From positions 1 through 40,749 of the IMG/VR virus record IMGVR_UViG_3300033155_000769: DNA of 40,749 bases, one strand, 5' to 3'. Both the position numbers and the translations under genes were made by a program. The DNA comes from a virus. This document shows positions 23,010-30,737 of the stretch, in pieces (positions within the stretch are counted from its first letter, which is position 1; every line of letters starts with the position of its first letter). Below the pieces are notes generated by a model, which saw nothing but the letters and a program-made list of their open reading frames with translations, searched no databases and was not told the DNA's origin.

Positions 23010-23135
23010 CTATTACTGTTTTCCAGAAAAAATCTGAAATTGGCTAGAAAGCCGCTATAATTATCTTTGTAGGGGCGTCCGGTTCTCTTACTGCGGAGTT
23101 AATAGCTCAGTGCTTGATGAGATAAGACATAGTCC
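23010..23135 (+). promoter_or_regulatory. Non-coding stretch with TATAAT box
   Basis: Contains TATAAT at 23056-23061 just after a short GGCT/AGCC hairpin, and the stretch 'GCGGAG..TAGCTCAG' that resembles a tRNA start but does not fold as one. Likely promoter region for the genes from 23136 on; the -35 is weak. Confidence 0.35.
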
Positions 23136-23204
23136 ATGCCTGACATTGGCATGTCTCCTTGGCAGTCAACACCAGAAGAATGGTGGGAGTTCATTAAGGT
23201 ATGA
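23136..23204 (+). CDS. Possible 22-residue peptide
   Basis: ATG to TGA, overlapping the next start by four bases (ATGA). Trp-rich and acidic (MPDIGMSPWQSTPEEWWEFI). No clear Shine-Dalgarno. The overlap arrangement supports it; length makes it uncertain. Confidence 0.35.
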   Translation: MPDIGMSPWQSTPEEWWEFIKV

Positions 23205-23440
23205 AAAGACAAAATCGTTGTGATGCTTGCAATCGCATGTTCAACGATGGCGATAAGGTAACTGTCGTTATTCCTGATGTCGAAATCACGAATAGATATC
23301 AAAAAGGCTCATCATCTATTCGACTCAAATTATCACCTGACGCCGTTGATGCCCGAGCAACAAAGGTATATTGCTCGAATTGTTTAAATTACTCAGGATA
23401 TATATTAGAGGACCAAGAGGATGGAAAGAAGAAACTGTAA
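23201..23440 (+). CDS. Zinc-finger small protein
   Basis: 79 residues with CxxC pairs at each end: 'NRCDACNRMFNDGDKV' and 'VYCSNCLNYSGY', enclosing a beta hairpin region; together they probably bind one zinc. No known family. Overlaps the next small ORF. Confidence 0.55.
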   Translation: MKRQNRCDACNRMFNDGDKVTVVIPDVEITNRYQKGSSSIRLKLSPDAVDARATKVYCSNCLNYSGYILEDQEDGKKKL

Positions 23441-23576
23441 CGTAATCTTGGCAGGGCTCCCTTTGGTGGGGGCGTTGCCTTTCTTTATGCCAGCCAAAGG
23501 CGATGAAGTATTCGCTAATCATTCTATTAATTCGCTAATCATTAGTGTAGTACTTGCTGGAGAAATTAATGAATGA
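23421..23576 (+). CDS. Small hydrophobic protein, possible signal peptide
   Basis: 51 residues; GAGGA at 23408 precedes ATG 23421 (another AGAGG lies directly before it). Sequence 'MERRNCNVILAGLPLVGALP' is a signal- or anchor-like start. Part of its coding DNA (23511-23545) contains a direct repeat TTCGCTAATCATT. It overlaps both neighbours. Confidence 0.4.
   Translation: MERRNCNVILAGLPLVGALPFFMPAKGDEVFANHSINSLIISVVLAGEINE
23511..23544 (+). repeat. 13-base direct repeat
   Basis: TTCGCTAATCATT occurs twice with 7 bases between (around 23511 and 23531). Probably a small tandem duplication inside the 51-residue ORF, or a protein-binding pair near the next gene's start. Confidence 0.5.
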
Positions 23577-24231
23577 ATACGATCCTAAACTATTCGTACA
23601 TCCACGATGGCAAAAGTTTTATGACCAAGGTCTTAGGACTTGTGAAGGTAAGTCTGCACCGCACTTCGCGGAAGCAAATACCCTGCTACTCACCACCCAT
23701 ACACAACTAGGACATAGAAGCTCTCTCTCAATACTAGAATTTGGATCAAATACTGGCTCGTTATGCTACGAAATCATGCACAAGCATAAAGATCACATTA
23801 AAAGTTATACATTAGTCGATGAAGACAAGCTGCTGAGTCAGGCAATACCAAAACTAAGACGTCATAAAACCAAGTTGAAATTTTGCAACATACCAGATAC
23901 AAACGATTGTCTAGGTCAACCTTATAACCTGTTGATTGCGTTTGGGTGCATAGAAGAAACAACTGATCACTTTAGGGATTTCCTGTACAATAGGATTTTT
24001 CCTAATGTGGAAGAGATCTTTCTGGTCATTGGCCAGAATGACGACCCGACATGTTGGGGTAAGAATTTCGATGACAAATTACTTTATAAGGTTTTTAACG
24101 ACAATTTTGAGCAGGTAGATGAGCCTGCTCTGGTAGGATACATGGGTAAGCATAGGTGTATCTATCATCACCATGCAGTAGGAAATAAGACGTTACTTAA
24201 TAATCAAGAATGGATAGAGCATTATGCCTGA
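23569..24231 (+). CDS. SAM-dependent methyltransferase
   Basis: 220 residues; ATG 23569 has GGAG at 23558. Motif I 'LSILEFGSNTGSLCYEIM' and acidic strand-2 end 'SYTLVDEDKLLSQAI' bind SAM; 'YNLLIAFGCIEETTDHFRDFL' corresponds to motif IV and 'EEIFLVIG' to motif V. The C-terminus carries 'HRCIYHHHAVG'. Class I fold is clear; substrate unknown. It could methylate a small molecule, protein or nucleic acid; no target-recognition domain is visible. Confidence 0.75.
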   Translation: MNEYDPKLFVHPRWQKFYDQGLRTCEGKSAPHFAEANTLLLTTHTQLGHRSSLSILEFGSNTGSLCYEIMHKHKDHIKSYTLVDEDKLLSQAIPKLRRHKTKLKFCNIPDTNDCLGQPYNLLIAFGCIEETTDHFRDFLYNRIFPNVEEIFLVIGQNDDPTCWGKNFDDKLLYKVFNDNFEQVDEPALVGYMGKHRCIYHHHAVGNKTLLNNQEWIEHYA

Positions 24232-24622
24232 GTATAGTTTTAAGTGTGATAAATGTGATACGGCCTTTGGAAAGATATGGTCTATGAGCGATTACGAGCA
24301 GAAAATACAAAATGTAAGATGCCCCTGCTGTCGTGCCTGTCGAGTTTATCGCGACTACGGCGAAGACGCGGTAATTACTAACTACATTAAGGGACTCCAT
24401 GAAGTAAGTACTATTGGAGAGTATGCAGATAAACAAACAAAAAAATATGGTAAGGATAAATGCGAAAAAATGGTTCACGATTTTAGTGCATACCGTCGCA
24501 ATAAAGATGGTGGCATGAAAGAGCTGCCTTCGGGTATGACTCGAATGGATAAGCCAGAAGATATGCCTAAGCCATTAACCAAGAAGGCAGCAAAAGCAAA
24601 AAGAAAGGGAAAGAGAACATGA
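24224..24622 (+). CDS. FmdB-like zinc-ribbon protein
   Basis: 132 residues starting 'MPEYSFKCDKCDTAFGKIW', the FmdB-type N-terminus (MPxYxxxCxxCgxxF), with the second knuckle 'VRCPCCRACRVYR'. The C-terminus is basic and Lys-rich (TKKAAKAKRKGKRT), so it may bind nucleic acid. FmdB-type proteins are putative regulators of unknown mechanism and are common in phages. Overlaps both neighbours. Confidence 0.75.
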   Translation: MPEYSFKCDKCDTAFGKIWSMSDYEQKIQNVRCPCCRACRVYRDYGEDAVITNYIKGLHEVSTIGEYADKQTKKYGKDKCEKMVHDFSAYRRNKDGGMKELPSGMTRMDKPEDMPKPLTKKAAKAKRKGKRT

Positions 24623-25035
24623 GTCACTTTCACACAATCAAGAAAGACAAAGAAACCGACATAGACGAGCGTTCTGTTGAAATTTATACCTTTAAGGGTT
24701 CAGAGGACTTTTTAAATCGAGAAAGGTTTCCTCTGCTTTACCATCCCGAACCCGAAGACGGAAAAGAGGTAGATATCTTTACTCTTTGGAATGCTTATGC
24801 TATAAAAGTTAACACCGGCACCCGCATCCGGTACTATGTAAAACGCGGAAAGTACGGTAAGCTATTCAATCCGATTGGCTTGTATAGTGAGGGCTCACAA
24901 CGTAAACAACATCGCCATGCCGGTAAGCCCGCTTGGGAATTTAAAGAAGCCACTGAGAGAGTATTTACTCTCTACGCTAAGTTCTTACGCAGTAAGAATG
25001 CATCTTGGCTAAACAATGCAGAAAGGGAAACCTAA
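24619..25035 (+). CDS. Unknown protein, 138 residues
   Basis: Overlaps the previous gene by four bases. Charged, with mixed helices and strands ('VEIYTFKGSEDFLNRERFP', 'YYVKRGKYGKLFNPIGLYSE', 'KQHRHAGKPAWEFKEATERV'). The last line resembles a helical domain that may contact DNA or another protein. No family recognised. Placed directly ahead of HTH and recombinase genes. Confidence 0.55.
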   Translation: MSHFHTIKKDKETDIDERSVEIYTFKGSEDFLNRERFPLLYHPEPEDGKEVDIFTLWNAYAIKVNTGTRIRYYVKRGKYGKLFNPIGLYSEGSQRKQHRHAGKPAWEFKEATERVFTLYAKFLRSKNASWLNNAERET

Positions 25036-25379
25036 TGAGCAAAAAAGGACGACTAAATAAGTCAGAGAAGTATGTTATTGAGGGAATGTTTGAAGATGGC
25101 CACACTTTTGACGAGATAGCTACAGAGACTGGTCGTACTGCGGGCACTATAGAAAACCATATCCGTTTGATTGCTGAGGCAGCCAACGGCGAAGACACTG
25201 AGGCCGAGAAACCAAAGCGTAAGGGACTCTTTATTCGCGAAACCATGCTCAAAAAGAACACGGGCGTAAGTATTATGACAGAAGCGGAGTCTTCTAGAGG
25301 TGAAATCCCGAAAACTCAAAGTAAAATTAAGAAAAGGTTTCGACCTACGATTCATAAGATCGATGAAGATCGAGAGTAA
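25035..25379 (+). CDS. HTH DNA-binding protein
   Basis: 114 residues from ATG 25035 (TAATG overlap with the upstream gene). Residues ~7-45 form a helix-turn-helix of the sigma-4/LuxR style: 'LNKSEKYVIEGMFEDGHTFD' then 'EIATETGRTAGTIENHIRLI'. The tail is basic. A likely regulator or DNA-end-binding accessory of the recombination block. Confidence 0.65.
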   Translation: MSKKGRLNKSEKYVIEGMFEDGHTFDEIATETGRTAGTIENHIRLIAEAANGEDTEAEKPKRKGLFIRETMLKKNTGVSIMTEAESSRGEIPKTQSKIKKRFRPTIHKIDEDRE

Positions 25380-25813
25380 TGGCAAAAGAACAGTCGGATT
25401 TAAGTCGCTATCCTTCTCGCTATGCCCCAAGGGGTTGGGTTCACGCTGGACAATATGCAGCGGAACTTATTTGTGAGAAGTATGCCAAAACCAAAAACAA
25501 AGAACTCCCCCTGCGGTTTTGGGAGTTACCGGATTGGAAGAAGTACTATCAATATCAGGTCATACTTGCGAGTAGACTGATTAAGAAGTATGGAGAACAT
25601 CCAGTGATAGCGGCTCTAAATGACAAGCGAACTTACAAGACGTATTCATTAAGAGGAGGCTGGTTCGTCAAGGTAGTAGAGGACTACCATACTAAGGCCG
25701 AGCTTGCTAAGAAGATTGCCCATAAAGTTTCTTATGATTTTTCAGAGAAGAAAACCTTTGAAAGCAATAACCAAAAGAAATCAGTAATCTCCAAGCTTAG
25801 GGACTTAGAATGA
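25379..25813 (+). CDS. Unknown protein next to recombinase
   Basis: 144 residues, overlapping the upstream stop. Rich in Tyr, Lys and Arg (PSRYAPRGWVHAGQYAAELI, 'WKKYYQYQVILASRLIKKYG'). Overlaps the recombinase gene by four bases and so is very probably co-translated with it. A helical protein with a basic surface; a mediator or DNA-binding partner is conceivable, though not shown. Confidence 0.55.
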   Translation: MAKEQSDLSRYPSRYAPRGWVHAGQYAAELICEKYAKTKNKELPLRFWELPDWKKYYQYQVILASRLIKKYGEHPVIAALNDKRTYKTYSLRGGWFVKVVEDYHTKAELAKKIAHKVSYDFSEKKTFESNNQKKSVISKLRDLE

Positions 25814-27855
25814 GCAAAGGCGAATTTGCAAAAGACATAGTAAAAGAGTATGGCGACGTCCTACATGATGCAGCGTATATCATTGACAATCCGCCAGCTA
25901 TAATTCCGTTATCACCTAAATTAGACATAGCCTTGGGGGGCGGCGTTCCCGAAGGCTCTTTGTTTATTATGACTGGTCAAGAAAAAGTAGGAAAAGATCA
26001 GCCGTTAGATGCTATGGTGCATACTCCTGTCGGACCCAAGAAAATGGGCGATATAAAAGTGGGAGACGAAGTATTGTCTCCTAGTTCTGATAGTGGTATA
26101 GCAAAAGTAGTAGGGGTCTTTCCACAAGGACTACAGGATGTTTATCGAGTTCATTTTTCAGACAGGACTTATACTGACTGCGGACTAAACCATTTATGGC
26201 ATGTCGCCAACGAGCGATGGAAACAGTCTAAAGTTATTCCATTAAAAGAGATCCTGTATGACTCTTTGTTTCGTAAAAACAAGCAGTACAAGACAGCAAA
26301 ATATTCTGTTCCTATGGTACCCTGTGTCTACGCAACCCAGAAGGTTAGCATGCATCCTTATTTGATGGGATGTTTAATTGGAGATGGAACATTAAAAAAG
26401 AAAACTGTTTGTATCACCAATATTGATCAAGAGCTACTTGATAGGATACGTGACATATTAGATCCAGCCTATGAGCTATACCAAGATAAGACTGATCCTA
26501 TTACATATAGGATTACTCGATTAGATCGTAAATATTCTGCAAAACAAAAACATAAATATCTTGAGATGTTAAGAACATATGACTTAGCGGGTGTCAAAAG
26601 TAAGTTCAAGTTTATTCCACCAGAATACAAATATAACTCTACGACGGTTAGATTTGCGATTGTTCGTGGACTTATGGATACCGATGGAACCGTAGATAAG
26701 AAAGGTAAGGTGTCTTTTTCAAGCTCGTCTTTGTTGCTGGCTGAAGATCTTGCAGAAGTAGTTAGGTCTCTAGGATATAAATGTAAACTATTTAAACGCT
26801 TTACCACATGCAATGGTAAAAAATTTAAGTCCTATTTATGTTATATCTCAGGGCCTCGTCTATCGGAATTATTTAAACTTACTAGAAAACGGGCGAGATG
26901 TAAGCCACGATCATATACCGCTCATAGAAAAATAGTAGACATAGAATATATAGAGAAAAAGGAAACTCAATGTATTCAAATAGATAATCAAGGTGGACTT
27001 TACTTTACAGACTACCATATCGTTACACATAATACCGTTACTGCCCTGCAATTCTGTAAGAATGCACAGAAGGCTAGACTAGAGGATGGTTCTCGACGTA
27101 AGATCGTCTACGGGAACATTGAAGGCCGACTTAAGAAAAGAGACTTAGAAGGAGTGTCTGGTCTCGACTTAGACCCTGACTACTTTCGTATTATAGGATC
27201 AACTAAGGGAAATATTCTATCCGGTGAAACGTATCTGTCTATCATTGATAATATAGTCCACCAAATTCCCCATGCTGTAGCAGTGATTGATTCATTCTCG
27301 GCATTGGCATCAGAGAAAGAATTGACAGACGACATTAAAGATTCACAAGTAGCAGTCATGCAAAAATTTATCGCTAAGTTCACTCGTCGGTTTGCTAATG
27401 TCTTACCGATTAACCGCGTAACTCTTGTAGGTGTCACTCACATTATGGCAAACATTGGTGCTATCGGCCATGCTAAAAAGAGGGTGGAGAAATCCGGCTT
27501 TGCTTTAAAGTATGCACAGGACGTGAAGCTGTTTGCTACACACAAGAAGCCTATGATGCGTGGGGATCAACAAATTGGGCAAGAGATTCATTGGATCGTA
27601 GAAAACACCGCGACCAATACCCCTCCTGGCCAGAAGGTAATCAGCTATATGAAATATGGTCGTGGCATCTGGGAAGAATACGAGCTTGCAGAAATAGCAA
27701 AAGACTTTGGTATCATCCAAGGTAAAAGCTGGTTTACCCTTCCAGGTACTGATAAAAAAATACAAGGCATGATTAATGTGGCAGCATATCTAGAAGAAGA
27801 GCCTTCTGCTTATGAAGACATTAACCAACAGGTACGAGAACTAACAGGACTATGA
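25810..27855 (+). CDS. RecA/UvsX-like recombinase interrupted by an intein
   Basis: 681 residues before splicing, 335 after. The exteins form a RecA-type ATPase: 'LDIALGGGVPEGSLFIMTGQ' then Walker A GQEKVGK|TVTALQF, with the intein placed between Lys62 and Thr409; 'AVAVIDSFSALASEK' is Walker B, and 'PINRVTLVGVTHIMANIG' follows. It should drive strand exchange and recombination-dependent replication. Splicing is needed to rebuild the P-loop, so activity depends on the intein. The extein length agrees with UvsX- or phage RecA-like proteins. Adjacent genes encode a nuclease, helicase and primase. Confidence 0.9.
   Translation: MSKGEFAKDIVKEYGDVLHDAAYIIDNPPAIIPLSPKLDIALGGGVPEGSLFIMTGQEKVGKDQPLDAMVHTPVGPKKMGDIKVGDEVLSPSSDSGIAKVVGVFPQGLQDVYRVHFSDRTYTDCGLNHLWHVANERWKQSKVIPLKEILYDSLFRKNKQYKTAKYSVPMVPCVYATQKVSMHPYLMGCLIGDGTLKKKTVCITNIDQELLDRIRDILDPAYELYQDKTDPITYRITRLDRKYSAKQKHKYLEMLRTYDLAGVKSKFKFIPPEYKYNSTTVRFAIVRGLMDTDGTVDKKGKVSFSSSSLLLAEDLAEVVRSLGYKCKLFKRFTTCNGKKFKSYLCYISGPRLSELFKLTRKRARCKPRSYTAHRKIVDIEYIEKKETQCIQIDNQGGLYFTDYHIVTHNTVTALQFCKNAQKARLEDGSRRKIVYGNIEGRLKKRDLEGVSGLDLDPDYFRIIGSTKGNILSGETYLSIIDNIVHQIPHAVAVIDSFSALASEKELTDDIKDSQVAVMQKFIAKFTRRFANVLPINRVTLVGVTHIMANIGAIGHAKKRVEKSGFALKYAQDVKLFATHKKPMMRGDQQIGQEIHWIVENTATNTPPGQKVISYMKYGRGIWEEYELAEIAKDFGIIQGKSWFTLPGTDKKIQGMINVAAYLEEEPSAYEDINQQVRELTGL
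25996..27033 (+). other. Class 3-type intein in the recombinase
   Basis: Residues 63-408 (346 aa). It starts with Asp, not Cys/Ser ('DQPLDAMVHTPVGPKKMGDI'), and ends 'HIVTHN' with Thr as first extein residue. The class 3 signature is present: Trp130 after block B His (NHLWHV), Cys388 in block F (TQCIQI) and Thr406 two before the terminal Asn. LAGLIDADG endonuclease motifs 'LMGCLIGDGTL' and 'LMDTDGTV' are seen, so it may home. Flanking exteins match only with it removed. Confidence 0.92.
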
Positions 27856-28262
27856 AAATCCGTGACTTAAACGGGGAGAAAGTAGACTGGAAACCGAATG
27901 GCCAGATTATCACAGCAAGCGATACACGCAGTCGGTCCCAATTACACCTAGTCGCCAGAAAACTTCTCTATGACCTCTTTCCTACCCTACCTATTCTTGA
28001 GGAGGTGGCTATCCCCATTCGCAGGGGAACAACTCAATACTTTGACTTCTTTCTTACAGGAGTCAAGGTGGCTGTCGAGGTACATGGACAACAACACTTC
28101 AAGTTCAATAGCCACTTCCACGCCTCAATGTCAGAATTTCTACGGCAACGCAATAGAGATGATGACAAGCGGGAATGGTGTGAAGTCAATAATATCACAT
28201 TATTAGAATTGCCTTATAACGAAAAGATCGAAGAATGGACACAAACAATCCAGAGCAGGTGA
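27852..28262 (+). CDS. Vsr/Hjr-like PD-(D/E)XK endonuclease
   Basis: 136 residues with the small restriction-endonuclease fold: 'QYFDFFLTGVKVAVEVHGQQHF' gives D-x(n)-E-V-x-G, 'RDDDKREWCEVNN' the following helix, and 'ITLLELPYNE' the last strand. Similar proteins act in very-short-patch repair or resolve junctions (Vsr/DUF559-like group). Position right behind the recombinase by a four-base overlap favours DNA processing in recombination; a stand-alone homing role linked to the intein cannot be excluded. Confidence 0.7.
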   Translation: MKIRDLNGEKVDWKPNGQIITASDTRSRSQLHLVARKLLYDLFPTLPILEEVAIPIRRGTTQYFDFFLTGVKVAVEVHGQQHFKFNSHFHASMSEFLRQRNRDDDKREWCEVNNITLLELPYNEKIEEWTQTIQSR

Positions 28263-28732
28263 CCCCTAAAGGTCAAATGAACAAGGTAGAGGCAATACTC
28301 GATCAGTACGAACGAGCTATCGGCCTGCCCATATTTCAGGAAAATCAAGAAGACTCGGACGTACAGCGGTACATATCAATGGATCGCAACAGCATGGAAA
28401 AGCTAACGCTTGAAGACTGTGCTATAGCAGCGTTAGCACTCGGTGGATACTCCTTTTACTTACAAAGAGCACTTAACCGTGAAAATGCCAGAGTTAATTG
28501 GGCGAGCACATTACTCAAGAAACTTGTGGCTGGCAAAGAGTCGCAATATAACGGCTCATGGGATAGTCAATATCATCAAGTTATAAAAAATGATGATTAC
28601 ATGACGGGGATACTTTTAATCCAACAGTACGCACAACAGCGTGCGAACAGAGTTACCTATCTCGCTACATCAATAAAGAACATGAGCGATCTATACGTTA
28701 ACTTACAGAAAGCAAAGGTAATGAAGGGATGA
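28235..28732 (+). CDS. Unknown protein in recombination operon
   Basis: 165 residues overlapping the nuclease; an alternative start at 28277 has a good AAAGG. Predicted helical throughout ('ALGGYSFYLQRALNRENARV', 'ASTLLKKLVAGKES'). No family recognised. Situated between the nuclease and a basic protein, suggesting a DNA metabolism accessory. Confidence 0.5.
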   Translation: MDTNNPEQVTPKGQMNKVEAILDQYERAIGLPIFQENQEDSDVQRYISMDRNSMEKLTLEDCAIAALALGGYSFYLQRALNRENARVNWASTLLKKLVAGKESQYNGSWDSQYHQVIKNDDYMTGILLIQQYAQQRANRVTYLATSIKNMSDLYVNLQKAKVMKG

Positions 28733-29283
28733 ACAGAAAAGAACGAATAGCAAAAATGCTAAGCCAAATGGACGGAGAGATGCTCGATAAGCTAGAGGAG
28801 GCCCTTAATATTGAGAACGAAGAAGAAAAAGCCCCTCCTGCCAAAGTCCAAAAAAATCGTCGTCGTGGAAGAGGTCACAAACGCCGCAATCTAGCAGAAG
28901 AAACGACAAATCTGGAAGAGGTTGAGGCTCAAACACCTCGCCGTAATCGAAGATCAAACAAAAGAAGCCAACCGCGTCGTACAATTACTCAGGGGAAGCA
29001 AATGAGACCGACTCCCCTTAATACTACTGGTCGTCGGAAGAATAAGTTCGATGACTTTCTCGGCAACACTCGCCTGGATGCGTCAGAACAACAAGAGATG
29101 AAGGCGGCTGCTAAGTCCGATAAACAGAATAAGAAAAGATTACGATTTGATAAGCGTGCTCCGGCAATGGTTGAGGTTAAATGTAGAGCTTGCCATGAAG
29201 AAGATGTAATTGCTGCTGGATTGGCACCGGCAGACCCTAAGAGATATAAATGTAATGAATGTTCTGGGAGTGCATGTGGATGA
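28729..29283 (+). CDS. Basic disordered protein with C-terminal zinc knuckle
   Basis: 184 residues. Short acidic start, then a strongly basic, Arg/Lys-rich middle (KNRRRGRGHKRRN, 'PRRNRRSNKRSQPRRT') that is probably disordered and nucleic-acid binding, and a C-terminal zinc knuckle 'EVKCRACHEEDVIAAG' with 'YKCNECSGSACG'. Overlaps the helicase start (ATGA). It may be a helicase loader or DNA-binding accessory of the replication block, by position. Confidence 0.5.
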   Translation: MNRKERIAKMLSQMDGEMLDKLEEALNIENEEEKAPPAKVQKNRRRGRGHKRRNLAEETTNLEEVEAQTPRRNRRSNKRSQPRRTITQGKQMRPTPLNTTGRRKNKFDDFLGNTRLDASEQQEMKAAAKSDKQNKKRLRFDKRAPAMVEVKCRACHEEDVIAAGLAPADPKRYKCNECSGSACG

Positions 29284-30737
29284 TATTGTCTGACCCCGCT
29301 GCGGAACGTGCTGTGCTGGCAGGAATTTGTCGTTATGGTTCCGAAGCATACTACGATATAGCTGATATGGTGAACGATACAACCTTTACGGTTGATTCTA
29401 ACAGCATAGTTTACTCTTGCGTCAAGAAGCTGATGGAAGAGGATGATAGTAGAAAAATTGATATAGCCTCAATACTATCTGCGGCTAAAGAGCTGGGAGT
29501 CTCTGACTTCATTAATCAGAAGCAAGAAATAACCCATTTAAGTGCGATCTTTAAATTCCCTGTCCTACTAGACAATGTGCGTAGGTTTGCGGCCAAGATT
29601 CGCAAGCTACAAATCGCTCATATGTGGTATGATCGGCTAGAAGAAACAAAGGATAAATACCTACAAGTTAAAGGCGATGAAACTATCTCCCATATCTTGG
29701 GGATTGCAGAGGAAGCTATTTTTGACTTCTCTTCTCTTCTTAATGATAGCGGTGATAGTCCTGAAAAGGTGTTTGAACATATTGAGGAGTACTTAGATGA
29801 TCTAAGTGAAAATCCCGTTGATCAAATAGGAATACCTACAGGATTTACCAAGTACGACTTCGCTATTGGAGGCGGTCTTCGTCGTGGTACGGTTAACGTT
29901 ATCGGGGCACGTCCCAAGGTAGGAAAGACTTTAATGGCAGAGAATATAGGAGTCTTTATTGCCCAGCAAGGTATCCCTGTTCTAGACTTAGACACTGAAA
30001 TGATGAAGAAGGACCACCAGGACCGTGGTATGGCTATGCTATCCTACGATACTGACCACAAGACTACTATTAATGAGATGGAAACTGGACAATTCTCTAC
30101 TCAGAAACTCAAGGCTCAAAAGCTTAGGGAGTTAGGTAAGAAGAATAAGGATATCCCGTACTACCATAAGAACGTGGGTGGTCGGGCCTTTGAAGATCAA
30201 ATGTCTATTATGCGGCGTTGGATTGCCCGAACAGTTGGTCTTAACGATCAAGGCAAAGCTAACGACTGTGTGATTATTTATGACTATCTTAAGCTGATGG
30301 ACGCGGCAGAGATCAAGGGAGATATGAAGGAGTTTCAGGTGCTCGGGTTCATGATGACCACTCTCCACAACTTCGCCCTACGGTACGAGGTGCCCGTTTT
30401 AACATTCATCCAGTTGAACCGTGATGGAATTACAAAAGAGTCAACAGACACTGCCAGCGGCTCTGACCGAGTAATCTGGTTGTGTTCTAACTTCACGATC
30501 TACAAGCAGAAGAGCGATGAAGAGATCGCTAAGGATGGAGAAGAGAATGGCAATCGCAAGATGGTGCCCGTGATTGCTAGGCATGGAGAAGGTCTTGAGG
30601 ATGGTGACTATATCAACATTCTAATGAGAGGCAAATACGCTAAGCTAATCGAAGGCAAAACCGCTTACGAACTTAATGACGGTGGATCATACAATGAATC
30701 AGGATTCGAGGATGACGAAGAAGACGTGGAGTTCTAA
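29280..30737 (+). CDS. Replicative DNA helicase, DnaB-like
   Basis: 485 residues; start at ATG 29280 overlapping the previous stop. N-terminal helical domain 'SDPAAERAVLAGICRYG' as in DnaB. RecA-fold C-terminal domain: 'IPTGFTKYDFAIGGGLRRGT' and Walker A 'GARPKVGKT' (Lys216, Thr217), Walker B 'DCVIIYDYLKLMD', and 'FIQLNRDGITKES' near the expected DNA-binding loop. It unwinds DNA ahead of the fork. The next gene is its primase, overlapping by 26 bases. Confidence 0.92.
   Translation: MILSDPAAERAVLAGICRYGSEAYYDIADMVNDTTFTVDSNSIVYSCVKKLMEEDDSRKIDIASILSAAKELGVSDFINQKQEITHLSAIFKFPVLLDNVRRFAAKIRKLQIAHMWYDRLEETKDKYLQVKGDETISHILGIAEEAIFDFSSLLNDSGDSPEKVFEHIEEYLDDLSENPVDQIGIPTGFTKYDFAIGGGLRRGTVNVIGARPKVGKTLMAENIGVFIAQQGIPVLDLDTEMMKKDHQDRGMAMLSYDTDHKTTINEMETGQFSTQKLKAQKLRELGKKNKDIPYYHKNVGGRAFEDQMSIMRRWIARTVGLNDQGKANDCVIIYDYLKLMDAAEIKGDMKEFQVLGFMMTTLHNFALRYEVPVLTFIQLNRDGITKESTDTASGSDRVIWLCSNFTIYKQKSDEEIAKDGEENGNRKMVPVIARHGEGLEDGDYINILMRGKYAKLIEGKTAYELNDGGSYNESGFEDDEEDVEF

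Noticed and set aside
23088-23170. tRNA gene starting GCGGAGTTAATAGCTCAG
   Set aside because: The D-arm-like TAGCTCAG is present, but the acceptor and T-arm do not pair, and a clear CATGCC/GGCATG hairpin and small ORF explain the region better.
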